From: a virus
Virus record (IMG/VR): IMGVR_UViG_3300013286_000552
Span: 1-24,777 of that record
Direction: 5' to 3' (one strand)
Length of the DNA: 24,777 nt
Of the stretch, positions 14,784 through 22,503 are shown piece after piece (position 1 is the stretch's first letter; every line of letters begins with the position of its first letter). Under the pieces are notes generated by a model. The model saw nothing but the letters and a program-made list of their open reading frames with translations. It ran no database searches and was not told the DNA's origin. A program made the translations under genes and the position numbers.

Positions 14784-15717
14784 AATAAAGAATTTTGGAC
14801 AACAAACATTGTTAGATAATCCTAGATTTAACATAAGTTGGATACTAGGTAGATTTTGTAATTACAAATGTAGTTACTGTTGGCCGTATGCTCGTAGTGA
14901 TAAACTAGATTATCAAACACTAGAAGTATACAAATCCACAGTAGATGAAATAAAACGACAGGCTCGTGCTAATGGCTTTACCGAATTTCATTGGAGCTTC
15001 AGTGGTGGTGAGCCTACAGCCTACAAGCAATTGCCAGAACTAATCAAGCACTTAGATGAAAAAGAATCTGCATATCAAAGTGTGCATATGACTACTAATT
15101 TAAGTCCTGGAAGCAAATGGTGGAAGAGTTGGGCCGATTATACGAGTCTTTTACAGCGGCGTAGTATTACAGCCAGCTTCCATGCAGAGTTTGCCAAGGA
15201 GCAAGAGTTTGGTGATAAATGCTTACAGCTAATGTACGAACTTGTTCATGTAACAGTGAATCAAGTTATGGTACCACAGCATTTTTTTGACACCCTTGAA
15301 CGCTGTAACAGATTGCGCAGTAGGGGAATCAATGTAACACTAAAGCCACAAAGCAATGGTACTGCTACAGCCATTGTAGAAGGATATACTCCTGAGATGA
15401 TTAAAATTATGCAAGATGATTTTGAACAACAGGAGGGCTTTCAAATAAGATTAACTGATGGAATTAACAACTACTACATTGACCAAGCTGAAAGATTTAA
15501 CGCATTAGGATTTAATAAGTTCAATGGGTGGAATTGCTCTGCAGGATTTCAAGGACTTATTATTCGTGGAAATGAAGTAAAACGTGGGTACTCTTGTAAA
15601 GAAGAATCCCTCGGAACCTTAAAAAATTTTAATTTATTAAAACAACCAACAATCTGTGTTACTCCTTGCTGTGTAAGCTCTGCAGACAGCAAGATGCCCA
15701 AATACAAGAATGAATAA
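14764..15717 (+). CDS. Radical SAM enzyme with C-terminal twitch/SPASM-like Cys cluster
   Basis: The 317-aa protein has CxxxCxxC at Cys32, Cys36 and Cys39 (GRFCNYKCSYCWP) and a canonical FSGGEPT at 79-85. After the barrel come Cys258 (GWNCSAG), Cys278 (GYSC), Cys298 and the pair Cys302-303 (CVTPCC), an arrangement expected of a twitch or shortened SPASM domain holding an auxiliary 4Fe-4S cluster. Such enzymes often modify peptides or sugars. It is the third radical SAM gene of this operon, starting 20 bases inside the previous one. Its stop codon overlaps a late-promoter-like octamer that serves the next genes. The two unknown proteins downstream could be substrates or partners; that is inference. 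Confidence 0.83.
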   Translation: MPIPLNEIKNFGQQTLLDNPRFNISWILGRFCNYKCSYCWPYARSDKLDYQTLEVYKSTVDEIKRQARANGFTEFHWSFSGGEPTAYKQLPELIKHLDEKESAYQSVHMTTNLSPGSKWWKSWADYTSLLQRRSITASFHAEFAKEQEFGDKCLQLMYELVHVTVNQVMVPQHFFDTLERCNRLRSRGINVTLKPQSNGTATAIVEGYTPEMIKIMQDDFEQQEGFQIRLTDGINNYYIDQAERFNALGFNKFNGWNCSAGFQGLIIRGNEVKRGYSCKEESLGTLKNFNLLKQPTICVTPCCVSSADSKMPKYKNE

Positions 15718-15720
15718 ATA
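15713..15720 (+). promoter_or_regulatory. T4-type late promoter candidate
   Basis: AATAAATA overlaps the stop codon of the radical SAM gene and lies 19 bases before the ATG at 15740. The predicted transcription start near 15726 leaves a 14-base leader containing CGGA. This is the best-placed late-promoter match in the window. Confidence 0.55.
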
Positions 15721-15739
15721 AACATAACACGGATCACTT

Positions 15740-16468
15740 ATGCTAGATATACTAAAAAACAAAATTCTATCCTGGACGCCCGAGAGCGCCGGTGCATTCT
15801 TTAGAGGAATTACTAGATACTCTGCTCTAGGCGGCCAAATTTGGGAACTTGCCCCAACTGGATATTATCTATGGTCTTCTGAATATGCAGGATATTTTGA
15901 TAACAACGGTAAAGTATGTGAATTGTTCATTAAAGATAGTGCTGAAGAATTGGCATTTAAACAAGCCTTAAGCAACCATGTCGATAACTCCAAATCAATT
16001 AAAGTTGAAAAACCCACGCTGATACAGTCAGGCGATATATTTGGATTAGATTTTACTTACACAGAACAACAACGCCCTTATGATTCTCAAGGAATTAACA
16101 TGGCAAATTTAATGTCTGTGCCAACAGATTTTGAAGATAATTACCTTCAACTATTACAGCAAATACTTCTATCATACGAGCAGTTAATAACGGCCATTGA
16201 CAATATGCAGGGTAACGAAGAGTCTAATAGATACCCTATGATGGTATACGACTCATACTTCATTGATCCTACTACACAATCTGCATTTTGGGCAGGACCT
16301 ATGCAATTTGTCAGTTCTAGAGAAGATTCTATTAAACATATACATGATTCGTTGCCTTATGTAGATAAACTTGTACAGCAAGTATATGGATATTCTAATG
16401 CCAGATCTATTCAAGCCGATTTAAATAATTTTATAAAAACACAATGTACAATACTTCAACTTCCTTAA
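15740..16468 (+). CDS. Unknown phage protein behind a late promoter
   Basis: I do not recognise this 242-aa protein. It has no Cys-rich motif, transmembrane segment or signal peptide. It is rich in aromatic residues at the N-terminus (SAGAFFRGITRYSALGGQIW at 16-35, then GYYLWSSEYAGYF) and turns helical and Gln-rich after 130 (NYLQLLQQILLSYEQL). The composition would suit a structural or assembly protein. It begins 22 bases after the radical SAM gene behind a late-promoter match and overlaps the next gene by 25 bases. These two form what looks like a separate late transcription unit ending in a hairpin at 17219-17243. Confidence 0.7.
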   Translation: MLDILKNKILSWTPESAGAFFRGITRYSALGGQIWELAPTGYYLWSSEYAGYFDNNGKVCELFIKDSAEELAFKQALSNHVDNSKSIKVEKPTLIQSGDIFGLDFTYTEQQRPYDSQGINMANLMSVPTDFEDNYLQLLQQILLSYEQLITAIDNMQGNEESNRYPMMVYDSYFIDPTTQSAFWAGPMQFVSSREDSIKHIHDSLPYVDKLVQQVYGYSNARSIQADLNNFIKTQCTILQLP

Positions 16469-17220
16469 TAGATTTCACAGTTCGAGAAAATGGGGCCCAG
16501 ATATTTGATGGGAAAGTCCCTTACAACCTCTTAAGTCATATAACTGAAATTTTAGGATTTTCCAAAAACGATAGAATGGTATCATATAATATTGATGGTA
16601 ACTTTTTTACTTTTTCAGGTCCCAACAGCGATGTTATTTCAGAAGGCACCACTGATCTGACTCATCCGTCTCTCCTAGCATATAGCGGAATACAAAACGC
16701 AAAAATATTAGAAGATCAATTCTTGCAAGATACAAATGCACTAGAACTTTCCCAACATCAATTAGATCAAGAAAAAATGGTCTTTGAATCTAACGAAGTT
16801 CAAAGATTGACAATAGAAGCGTTTAATAGTTTTAAGGAAATGTTAATTGAACAAAAGCAATTAACTGAAGAACAAGCCCAACTAAACTATGCAGAACAAT
16901 TAAGACAAGATGAAAACAGAATCGCACTGGTTAGAGGCATTGCATTAGATCCTATGAGTGCAGTATCTGCATTACAAACTGAATTTGGTCAAACAGGTGA
17001 TGTAAGAAGACAAATTGCCGCAGTTATGACTGCAAATATTGAAATTTCAAAATTAATAGCTTCCAGCGATCCAATGTATTGGATGTCTAGTTATGAAATT
17101 ATGGCAGTCCTAGGTTCTCAAAGTGCTGAAAATGGAAAATTAGCACAAATCCTAGCAGATCAATTGCCCGAGGATAGCAGTTTAAAAATGATACTAAAGT
17201 CTTTTGGCTGGGCTACGTAA
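16444..17220 (+). CDS. Unknown phage protein with central coiled coil
   Basis: The 258-aa protein is not recognised. Residues 1-75 look globular and beta-rich. About 85-160 form a long, highly charged helical stretch rich in Glu, Gln and Leu (for example LELSQHQLDQEKM, then MLIEQKQLTEEQAQLNYAEQL), a probable coiled coil. The C-terminal 90 residues are helical. There is no membrane segment or signal peptide. It starts 25 bases inside the previous gene, with no ribosome binding site, so coupling is likely. The late promoter upstream of the pair points to expression with virion genes, and the shape fits a structural, scaffold or chaperone role; this is inference. Confidence 0.7.
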   Translation: MYNTSTSLIDFTVRENGAQIFDGKVPYNLLSHITEILGFSKNDRMVSYNIDGNFFTFSGPNSDVISEGTTDLTHPSLLAYSGIQNAKILEDQFLQDTNALELSQHQLDQEKMVFESNEVQRLTIEAFNSFKEMLIEQKQLTEEQAQLNYAEQLRQDENRIALVRGIALDPMSAVSALQTEFGQTGDVRRQIAAVMTANIEISKLIASSDPMYWMSSYEIMAVLGSQSAENGKLAQILADQLPEDSSLKMILKSFGWAT

Positions 17221-18703
17221 ACACTTTAACATTATAAGTGTTTTGAAATTCTAACGCATCATCTATATCATTAATCATTGGCTTGCCTTTAACGTTCAAG
17301 CTGGTGTTTAACAACATAGGACAACCAGTCCGATCATACCATATTTCTAAGAGTTCTCTAAACTTGCTTCCGTCTTTTGGGACTGTTTGTACACGAGAAG
17401 TCCCGTCAGCATGAACGATAGCAGGAAATAAGTCAGGAACCCTACAGCGAGCCACGACTTGCATATACCTACTGTCACTCCAACCGCTAGGCATATCAAA
17501 GTAAGTGTCACATAGCTCCTCCAGGATTGCTGGAGCAAATGGTCTAAATTGCTGTCGTTGTTTAATTGCATTTACTTTCTCCTTAATGTCTTTGCCACGT
17601 GGGTCAGCTAACAAACTTCTATTACCCAATGCACGTGGACCAAACTCTGATTTACCTCTAGCAACACCGCATATCTGGTGTTTTTCTAAATAGGATGCTA
17701 TTTCGTAGTTGTTTGCATTTCCACGCATCTCGTGTCCAAGAAATGGAGTGAACTCGTAAGGTTGCATTCGCCAATGGGGTTTTAGTGCATACACAGCACC
17801 AATAGCACTACCGCTATCACCTGGCGCTGGCATGATCCATGTTTTATCAAAATACTTGCCAGTTAGTTTATTTCCTACACAGTTAAGAGCGCATCCGCCC
17901 ATAAGCACTAGATTACAACTTGGTACTAACTGTACAGCCTGTTGTAGGAGACGTTCAAACACTACTTCATAAACCGCTTGAGTCGCCGCCGCAATGTCAA
18001 ACAAGTCTTGCTCTGTAGTAAGTTCAGGCGCCCATAACGGGCATCCTCGATGTAAGTTTTCTTTCAAACGGAATATATGGTTCCAGTCATCGTTAGGAAA
18101 ACTAAAGAAATCCAATAGAACTCTATTAAAATGTTTCTTTGGATCTCCGTATGCCGCCATTCCCATTAGGATATATTCTTCTTCGTTTGGCTTTAGTCCG
18201 CATCGTTGGGTCATTGCACTATACCAAAGTCCTAGACTGTTTGGGTAGTCTAAATTGTACTGTTTAGTTAAAGTACCGCCTTCGCCTTTCCAAATAGTAA
18301 GAGTTTCGTATTCGCCTATTGCATCTATTACAATTACGCAGGCGTGATCAAAACCGCTGGTACAATAGCCGCCAGCCGCATGGCTCTTGTGATGACTTAC
18401 ATACTTTATAGGAGTACTTGGCAAGTATCCTCTTAAGTATTGTTTAATATTGTTTTCTTGATAGCGCCAGCCTTGTCCTGCTTGCAATTGTCTAACAGTT
18501 TTTAACAAAGGCTTCTCATACCAAACTATACGGTCGGGAGTAAGGTTGCGGTCGTTTAAGTAATAGATTAAATCTTTATCAAGATCTGGATCGTTTTTGA
18601 TTCCACTCCAGCGTTCTGTTTCTGAAGCAAATATTAAATGTTCGTCAGCAAACACAGCAACTGCCGCATTGTGACTATTGGCTGATATTCCCCAGGTTAT
18701 CAT
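17213..18703 (-). CDS. Carbamoyltransferase, TobZ/NodU/HypF-C type
   Basis: The 496-aa protein matches O-carbamoyltransferases of the TobZ/NodU family, which make carbamoyl-adenylate from carbamoyl phosphate and ATP and pass the carbamoyl group to a hydroxyl. Seen: the ASKHA-fold start MITWGISANSHNAAVAVF, VSHHKSHAAGGY with metal-binding His104, His105 and His108, Asp127, MGGCALN at 268-274, GKSEFGPRALGNRS at 350-363, RPFAPAI at 387-393 and LLNTSLNVKGKPM at 464-476. It is shorter than the 550-600 aa cellular forms, as phage versions often are. It starts at ATG 18703 and overlaps a convergent gene by 8 bases. Next to glycosyltransferases, a sugar acceptor is likely. A viral member of this family has been reported to carbamoylate 5-hydroxymethylcytosine, so DNA is an alternative. 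Confidence 0.92.
   Translation of the reverse strand: MITWGISANSHNAAVAVFADEHLIFASETERWSGIKNDPDLDKDLIYYLNDRNLTPDRIVWYEKPLLKTVRQLQAGQGWRYQENNIKQYLRGYLPSTPIKYVSHHKSHAAGGYCTSGFDHACVIVIDAIGEYETLTIWKGEGGTLTKQYNLDYPNSLGLWYSAMTQRCGLKPNEEEYILMGMAAYGDPKKHFNRVLLDFFSFPNDDWNHIFRLKENLHRGCPLWAPELTTEQDLFDIAAATQAVYEVVFERLLQQAVQLVPSCNLVLMGGCALNCVGNKLTGKYFDKTWIMPAPGDSGSAIGAVYALKPHWRMQPYEFTPFLGHEMRGNANNYEIASYLEKHQICGVARGKSEFGPRALGNRSLLADPRGKDIKEKVNAIKQRQQFRPFAPAILEELCDTYFDMPSGWSDSRYMQVVARCRVPDLFPAIVHADGTSRVQTVPKDGSKFRELLEIWYDRTGCPMLLNTSLNVKGKPMINDIDDALEFQNTYNVKVFT
17219..17243 (+). terminator. Hairpin terminator candidate
   Basis: AAACACTT and AAGTGTTT form an 8-bp stem with a 9-base loop directly after the plus-strand TAA at 17218, ending in TTTT. 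The stem is AT-rich and the T-run short, so strength is uncertain. It also lies within the end of the opposing carbamoyltransferase gene. Confidence 0.42.
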
Positions 18704-18754
18704 TTGTAGATAAATGGATCGCGTTTGCGCAATTCTTTGATTCGTTGGCGGTCT

Positions 18755-19456
18755 TTATACCACTGCCACGGAGTTAATAATATCTGTATAAGACGTTTCA
18801 TATTGTTCTTTTAACCATTCGTAATTGTTAATCTTACTTATTTCGCTTGAATTCTCTAGACCAAATTTTCTACCGGACAGGGCACCGCAGTATCCTTGAG
18901 CGCCATATGGTACATCAGTGTTTAACTGACACCATGCATCAAGTCTAGCTTCGCTTTCGGCATTCACTTGTCCGTCTATAATTTTGCTAGAAAGTTTGGC
19001 ACATTCTCTAAATGCACTACGCCATGCACTGAAAGCATCTGTGTTAAAGGCTGTAATATTACTAACTTCCTCCATAGCCTTAAACTTAGAGCTGATACTG
19101 GTAGTCATGTCAGGTTTAGTTAAGTCCATGGCCAGAGTAAGTTTCTTAGGTAGTAGTTTAACTCCACCATACCCGTACTCTAGGTTGTTAAGCGGGTTGC
19201 GACTGCGCCACACATGCACACATTCCAAATCCCATTCTGGTGCTTTGTAATCAAAGTTAAATGAATCTAGTATTTGTGCATCGCCGTCGACTACCCAAAA
19301 CATTTCAGTAAAGCTCATACGTGCGGCTTTAATATGTGCTTGATGAATACCTACAACATCTTTAACACGTTTAGTAAGAGGGAACCTTGATTTGACACGC
19401 TGGTAGTTTTCCTCAGAGTTTGGTTCTCCGTAACTGATAAAAATTAAATCATACAC
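18755..19456 (-). CDS. Glycosyltransferase-like protein (DxD), FISYxEPN family, copy 2
   Basis: The protein is 233 aa from a GTG at 19456 (241 aa if a TTG at 19480 is used). The GTG puts the first beta strand, LIFISYGEPNSEENYQRV, near the N-terminus and overlaps the upstream stop by 8 bases. VVDGDAQI at residues 55-62 contains a DxD motif as in GT-A glycosyltransferases, which bind a metal and nucleotide sugar there. It is a shorter paralogue of the next gene: both share FISYxEPN, KRV/ERV...VxG, a KAA helix, the DxD and an AWR(S/A)(A/G)FRE block. Proteins of this type are, as I recall, common in marine T4-like phages. The role is probably glycan decoration; acceptor unknown. The 51 bases to the carbamoyltransferase are the largest gap in the window and hold nothing I recognise. 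Confidence 0.68.
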   Translation of the reverse strand: MYDLIFISYGEPNSEENYQRVKSRFPLTKRVKDVVGIHQAHIKAARMSFTEMFWVVDGDAQILDSFNFDYKAPEWDLECVHVWRSRNPLNNLEYGYGGVKLLPKKLTLAMDLTKPDMTTSISSKFKAMEEVSNITAFNTDAFSAWRSAFRECAKLSSKIIDGQVNAESEARLDAWCQLNTDVPYGAQGYCGALSGRKFGLENSSEISKINNYEWLKEQYETSYTDIINSVAVV

Positions 19457-20324
19457 GATTAAGCCTATAAAATTCGTCAAATGTGTTTACTACGTATGCG
19501 CTTGTATCTGCATTAAGAACAGGCACACTAATAAAATCTTTTGTTTTTGTTTGATACATTTGAATTAGTTCTAACGTATCTGTTCCAAATATTTTATCAA
19601 ACATTTGATTTAGCACTTCAAAGTCTCGAACATTAGTAATATCCCAATCAGTACACATAGTAAGATAAACTCCTTGCCAGGCACCAACTATAGCCCACGC
19701 ACCTTGATCAACATGCATGCCCAATGTAAGCCACTGTTTTAGCCTATGTAAATTTTCCCACCAGATTACTTCTTTGGCGTTCTTGCCTTGTTCTAATCGT
19801 ATGCCACGATCTAAACACATTTTGACCCCTTCACGGAATCCAGCTCTCCATGCCTGTAATGGTGTTGTGTTTATAATTGTATCTGAATAGCTAACTATAA
19901 GAGGATAGTATCCTGCTTCCCAACAAAAGTCTACTTGCCCTTTGTCTTCCTCTGCGGCTTCGTGAGTTTTCATATTAAGCACAAAGTCTTTGCGCCATGC
20001 TTTAAGACTGCCGTTGCCATAACGCAGTCCATTGATGTTATTGCGCCCAGGCCAGTTGAATGCCTGTGCATTTGGATATTTGTCTAAATCAATTTCTAAA
20101 TCCCAAAATTTAGGATTTACAATATTGTCTGCATCTACAGTAACAAACCACTCTGTTTCGCTTAGGTTGGCCGCGGCTTTGTGACAAGCGTCACTGCCTT
20201 TAACACCATGCACACGCTCTGCCCAAGGCGCCTCCTGTAGCAACCTAGCATAGTTTAATTCTGCATTAGGTTCATCATATGAGATGAATATGCAATCTAA
20301 TTCATTAATTCTTAGCAATGACAT
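19449..20324 (-). CDS. Glycosyltransferase-like protein (DxD), FISYxEPN family, copy 1
   Basis: The 291-aa protein begins with LDCIFISYDEPNAELNYARL, continues with ERVHGVKG and CHKAAANLSE, then WFVTVDADNIV at 59-69 with the DxD at 64-66. Together this gives the nucleotide-sugar binding half of a GT-A fold. It is paralogous to the gene after it but carries about 50 extra residues at the C-terminus. Conserved segments such as LQAWRAGFREGVKM recur in both. Start is ATG 20324, 20 bases inside the preceding gene, with no ribosome binding site, so translation is likely coupled. Given the carbamoyltransferase two genes downstream, decoration of a glycan or of modified DNA is a reasonable guess; no nucleotide-sugar synthesis genes are present here, so host sugars would be used. 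Confidence 0.7.
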   Translation of the reverse strand: MSLLRINELDCIFISYDEPNAELNYARLLQEAPWAERVHGVKGSDACHKAAANLSETEWFVTVDADNIVNPKFWDLEIDLDKYPNAQAFNWPGRNNINGLRYGNGSLKAWRKDFVLNMKTHEAAEEDKGQVDFCWEAGYYPLIVSYSDTIINTTPLQAWRAGFREGVKMCLDRGIRLEQGKNAKEVIWWENLHRLKQWLTLGMHVDQGAWAIVGAWQGVYLTMCTDWDITNVRDFEVLNQMFDKIFGTDTLELIQMYQTKTKDFISVPVLNADTSAYVVNTFDEFYRLNRV

Positions 20325-20865
20325 AAACTGATATTGGGCTTGGTCCTTGGTAATTTAATTCTATAGGTGTTCCGTTGATAAAATCGGTTACTTGTATTTC
20401 TTTCGTATCATACAGATTGTAAGGATTACCTTTTTCTGTGATATGTATATTATACACTTTATCCTGTACTAATGTCAATCTTTCAATATTCTCTTGATTG
20501 GTTAGACTATCAAAATGATTTCGATCATAATGAAGTTTTAGAATATTATTGCTCAGTTGTGCAATTATGGCACAGTCAGCAATAAAGTTCTCATAAGGTC
20601 GAAGAGACTTAACAGTTTCTAAGTCGTCATTTTTTACTATCGAGCTATTAAAGATACGTTTACGTCTAAATCCTGTAATTACAGTTTTTTCAAATAATGG
20701 ATAGTACTCGTTTATATTTTTTAAATCAGTAAAAAATGGTTCTATTAATTTCCAAGGCACTTCTACTACAGAGAATTTTGGATCTTCTATATAGTGAGCT
20801 CCTACTGATTGTATATCAAGAGTGGAAGAATTAAATTTTACATAATGTCTTTGTATTTGTTCCAT
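20305..20865 (-). CDS. Unknown protein within glycosyltransferase operon
   Basis: I do not recognise this 186-aa protein. It has no membrane segments or signal peptide. It contains a single His-containing patch that might suggest an oxygenase or phytanoyl-type fold (KLHYDRNHFDSLT at 110-122), but no full iron triad can be assigned. Its ATG is preceded by AGAGGAGAAGG, the strongest ribosome binding site in the window, which suggests high expression relative to its neighbours. It overlaps the glycosyltransferase-like genes on both sides by 20 and 28 bases, so it is part of the same operon and probably the same process. Confidence 0.7.
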   Translation of the reverse strand: MEQIQRHYVKFNSSTLDIQSVGAHYIEDPKFSVVEVPWKLIEPFFTDLKNINEYYPLFEKTVITGFRRKRIFNSSIVKNDDLETVKSLRPYENFIADCAIIAQLSNNILKLHYDRNHFDSLTNQENIERLTLVQDKVYNIHITEKGNPYNLYDTKEIQVTDFINGTPIELNYQGPSPISVYVIAKN

Positions 20866-21701
20866 ACCTTCTCCTCTAACATGTGGACTAGATTATCGCT
20901 AATTAGATCTTTCTGTGTATAGTGTAAAATATCCTGCTGAAGATATGGCCCAATTTTTACCTTAAAATCTTTGTTGTAATGAAATGCAATGTAGTCCGTC
21001 CATTTAGTTGCAGATTCGCTTAACCCCTGCGATCTAGATTTCATATGTGTAAATCTAGGAAAGGGCAGGGTTGGATCACTCATGTCTTCCACCATGTCTA
21101 ACATCTTTGCGGTTAACGCACACGCTTCGTCAGTGGGGATGCTTTCAAAATTGCAATTGTTTAATTGTGACTTCCATGTTTCGGGGTAATCAGTTAGTGC
21201 TCGCATTATATCCCAAAACTTAGATGTTTCTCTACTTTGTTTAAAGTATAACCAACCAGAGTAGAAATCTGGTAGATTGTTTTCAGTAAATGTTTTTCGA
21301 TAATACTTGCTGGTCATAGTATCACCCCTAAATGTTATAGGTCGGGTAGCACACCATAGATCGTGTTTTTGCATGTGGGGCCACCAATGACTAACATCGT
21401 TAAGGAATAAAAAATCACTATCAATGAATACTGTTTCTTTGTAGGGAGTATGTTCATAAGCCCTCGACCTAGCATCCATTCCTTTTGGCCCTTCGTAGTC
21501 TATGATGTTGTCAAATACCCAAGATAGTTTTAAAGACTGTGCATTTTTTACATTAGTTGTAGCAATGCTAACATTGTTGTAACCTTCCGGTTGAGTCAAT
21601 TTTATAGTCAATGCAGTTATATAAGACAGTCTAATATAGTTTGTTTCTTTAACATTGTTGGCTATCATAAAATAGCCCTTATCTAATAGTTTTTCAATCA
21701 T
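20838..21701 (-). CDS. Glycosyltransferase-like protein (IDSD), copy 2
   Basis: The 287-aa protein has a central TVFIDSDFLFLNDVS strand-turn (DxD at 94-96) preceded by SRAYEHTPYKE, the pattern of GT-A enzymes such as GT8-type glycosyltransferases, in which the DxD binds the metal and the nucleotide sugar. It shares the TPY..T..IDSD.L block with the gene upstream, so the two are paralogues, but the rest has diverged strongly. Further conserved-looking parts are WCATRPITFRGD (116-127) and FYSGWLYFK (146-154), with an acceptor-side PTDEACAL near 189-196. It starts at ATG 21701 and overlaps both neighbours (8 and 28 bases). It is probably cytoplasmic, using host nucleotide sugars. Confidence 0.7.
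   Translation of the reverse strand: MIEKLLDKGYFMIANNVKETNYIRLSYITALTIKLTQPEGYNNVSIATTNVKNAQSLKLSWVFDNIIDYEGPKGMDARSRAYEHTPYKETVFIDSDFLFLNDVSHWWPHMQKHDLWCATRPITFRGDTMTSKYYRKTFTENNLPDFYSGWLYFKQSRETSKFWDIMRALTDYPETWKSQLNNCNFESIPTDEACALTAKMLDMVEDMSDPTLPFPRFTHMKSRSQGLSESATKWTDYIAFHYNKDFKVKIGPYLQQDILHYTQKDLISDNLVHMLEEKVWNKYKDIM
20867..20877 (-). promoter_or_regulatory. Strong ribosome binding site
   Basis: On the minus strand this reads AGAGGAGAAGG, one base before the ATG at 20865, with the GGAG core about 7 bases away. It lies inside the upstream gene and is the best Shine-Dalgarno match in the window. Confidence 0.6.
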
Positions 21702-22503
21702 ATAGAGAACCCAGTGAGTCTATTTTTTCCAACAACTCTATTTTGTTCATCATATGAATGTCTTGCCCAGCAGTCCTAACTAATATGTTTTGATCGCCTG
21801 CTACCCAAGTTAATCCGTTCTTGGTTATTTTTACCAGTGAATCTCTGTCATTAAACAAAATTGGACTAGGGAGTGCTATATAATATTTTTCAGCGCCAAA
21901 TCCTCCCATGATATGACATGCAACAGTAAATGCATAGTCGTTGCGAAATCTTCTAGTGTCAAACTGATAAAGTGTTCCGTACCATATCCAATTTTCTCTG
22001 ATATGGTCCACTAAGTCAAAAAGAATTTTGTTTTCGGGAGTTTTATTGAATATGATATTTGTTGCCCACAGCATGTGAAGACTTTGCGGACTAAATGAAA
22101 AGTTACTCCCACCTCTATTAGGGCATAGATCTTTCATGCTTTCACATATCATGAAATCGTAGTCACTGTCTAAATAATCTTTTAAACGGTTGCTGAATAT
22201 TAAACAATCACTGTCAATTAGCAGAGTACGATCGTAGGGCGTGAGAGCGTAAATTTTATTCCTATTGATATTTTTAAATGCAATACTTTTTCCGCATAGG
22301 ACTCGAGAGTTATCGCTATCATCCCCTTCTGTGATAAACGTTTTATCGAAGATAGTGTGATCAATTTTATCTAAAGTAATGGAGTCTGTTATAAGACTGA
22401 CCGGTATGCCGAGATGCTTTTCCACTAGGCGTCCCGCAAGAACAGCTTGTGGGCCGTAGTCGATATCGCCATCAAAGGCAAATATACAACAACCTAGGTT
22501 CAT
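21694..22503 (-). CDS. Glycosyltransferase-like protein (IDSD), copy 1
   Basis: The 269-aa protein begins with a GT-A first strand (MNLGCCIFAFDGDIDYGPQA), with IPVSLITDS at 33-41, and has the DxD at 97-99 within ALTPYDRTLLIDSDCLIFSN. Later segments LWATNIIFNK and FRNDYAFTVACHIMGG resemble the acceptor side of phage glycosyltransferase-like proteins. It is a paralogue of the gene after it. Its ATG overlaps the stop of the 113-aa phage protein as ATGA, behind GGTGG, so it follows the structural genes in one operon. Position directly downstream of a tail protein suggests a virion target (inference). Confidence 0.7.
   Translation of the reverse strand: MNLGCCIFAFDGDIDYGPQAVLAGRLVEKHLGIPVSLITDSITLDKIDHTIFDKTFITEGDDSDNSRVLCGKSIAFKNINRNKIYALTPYDRTLLIDSDCLIFSNRLKDYLDSDYDFMICESMKDLCPNRGGSNFSFSPQSLHMLWATNIIFNKTPENKILFDLVDHIRENWIWYGTLYQFDTRRFRNDYAFTVACHIMGGFGAEKYYIALPSPILFNDRDSLVKITKNGLTWVAGDQNILVRTAGQDIHMMNKIELLEKIDSLGSLYD

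Noticed and set aside
5718-15717. A RiPP system: precursor peptide plus radical SAM maturases
   Set aside because: No gap is long enough for a separate precursor gene, and no short open frame with a leader/core look was found beside the radical SAM genes.
17347-17571. 74-aa minus-strand open frame with two hydrophobic segments inside the carbamoyltransferase gene
   Set aside because: It looks like a small membrane or holin-like protein, but it lies wholly out of frame within strongly conserved carbamoyltransferase motifs and has no visible ribosome binding site. Most likely a shadow frame.
19457-19480. TTG at 19480 as the start of the shorter FISYxEPN protein
   Set aside because: A GTG at 19456 gives a shorter overlap and an N-terminus closer to the first beta strand; the call remains uncertain.
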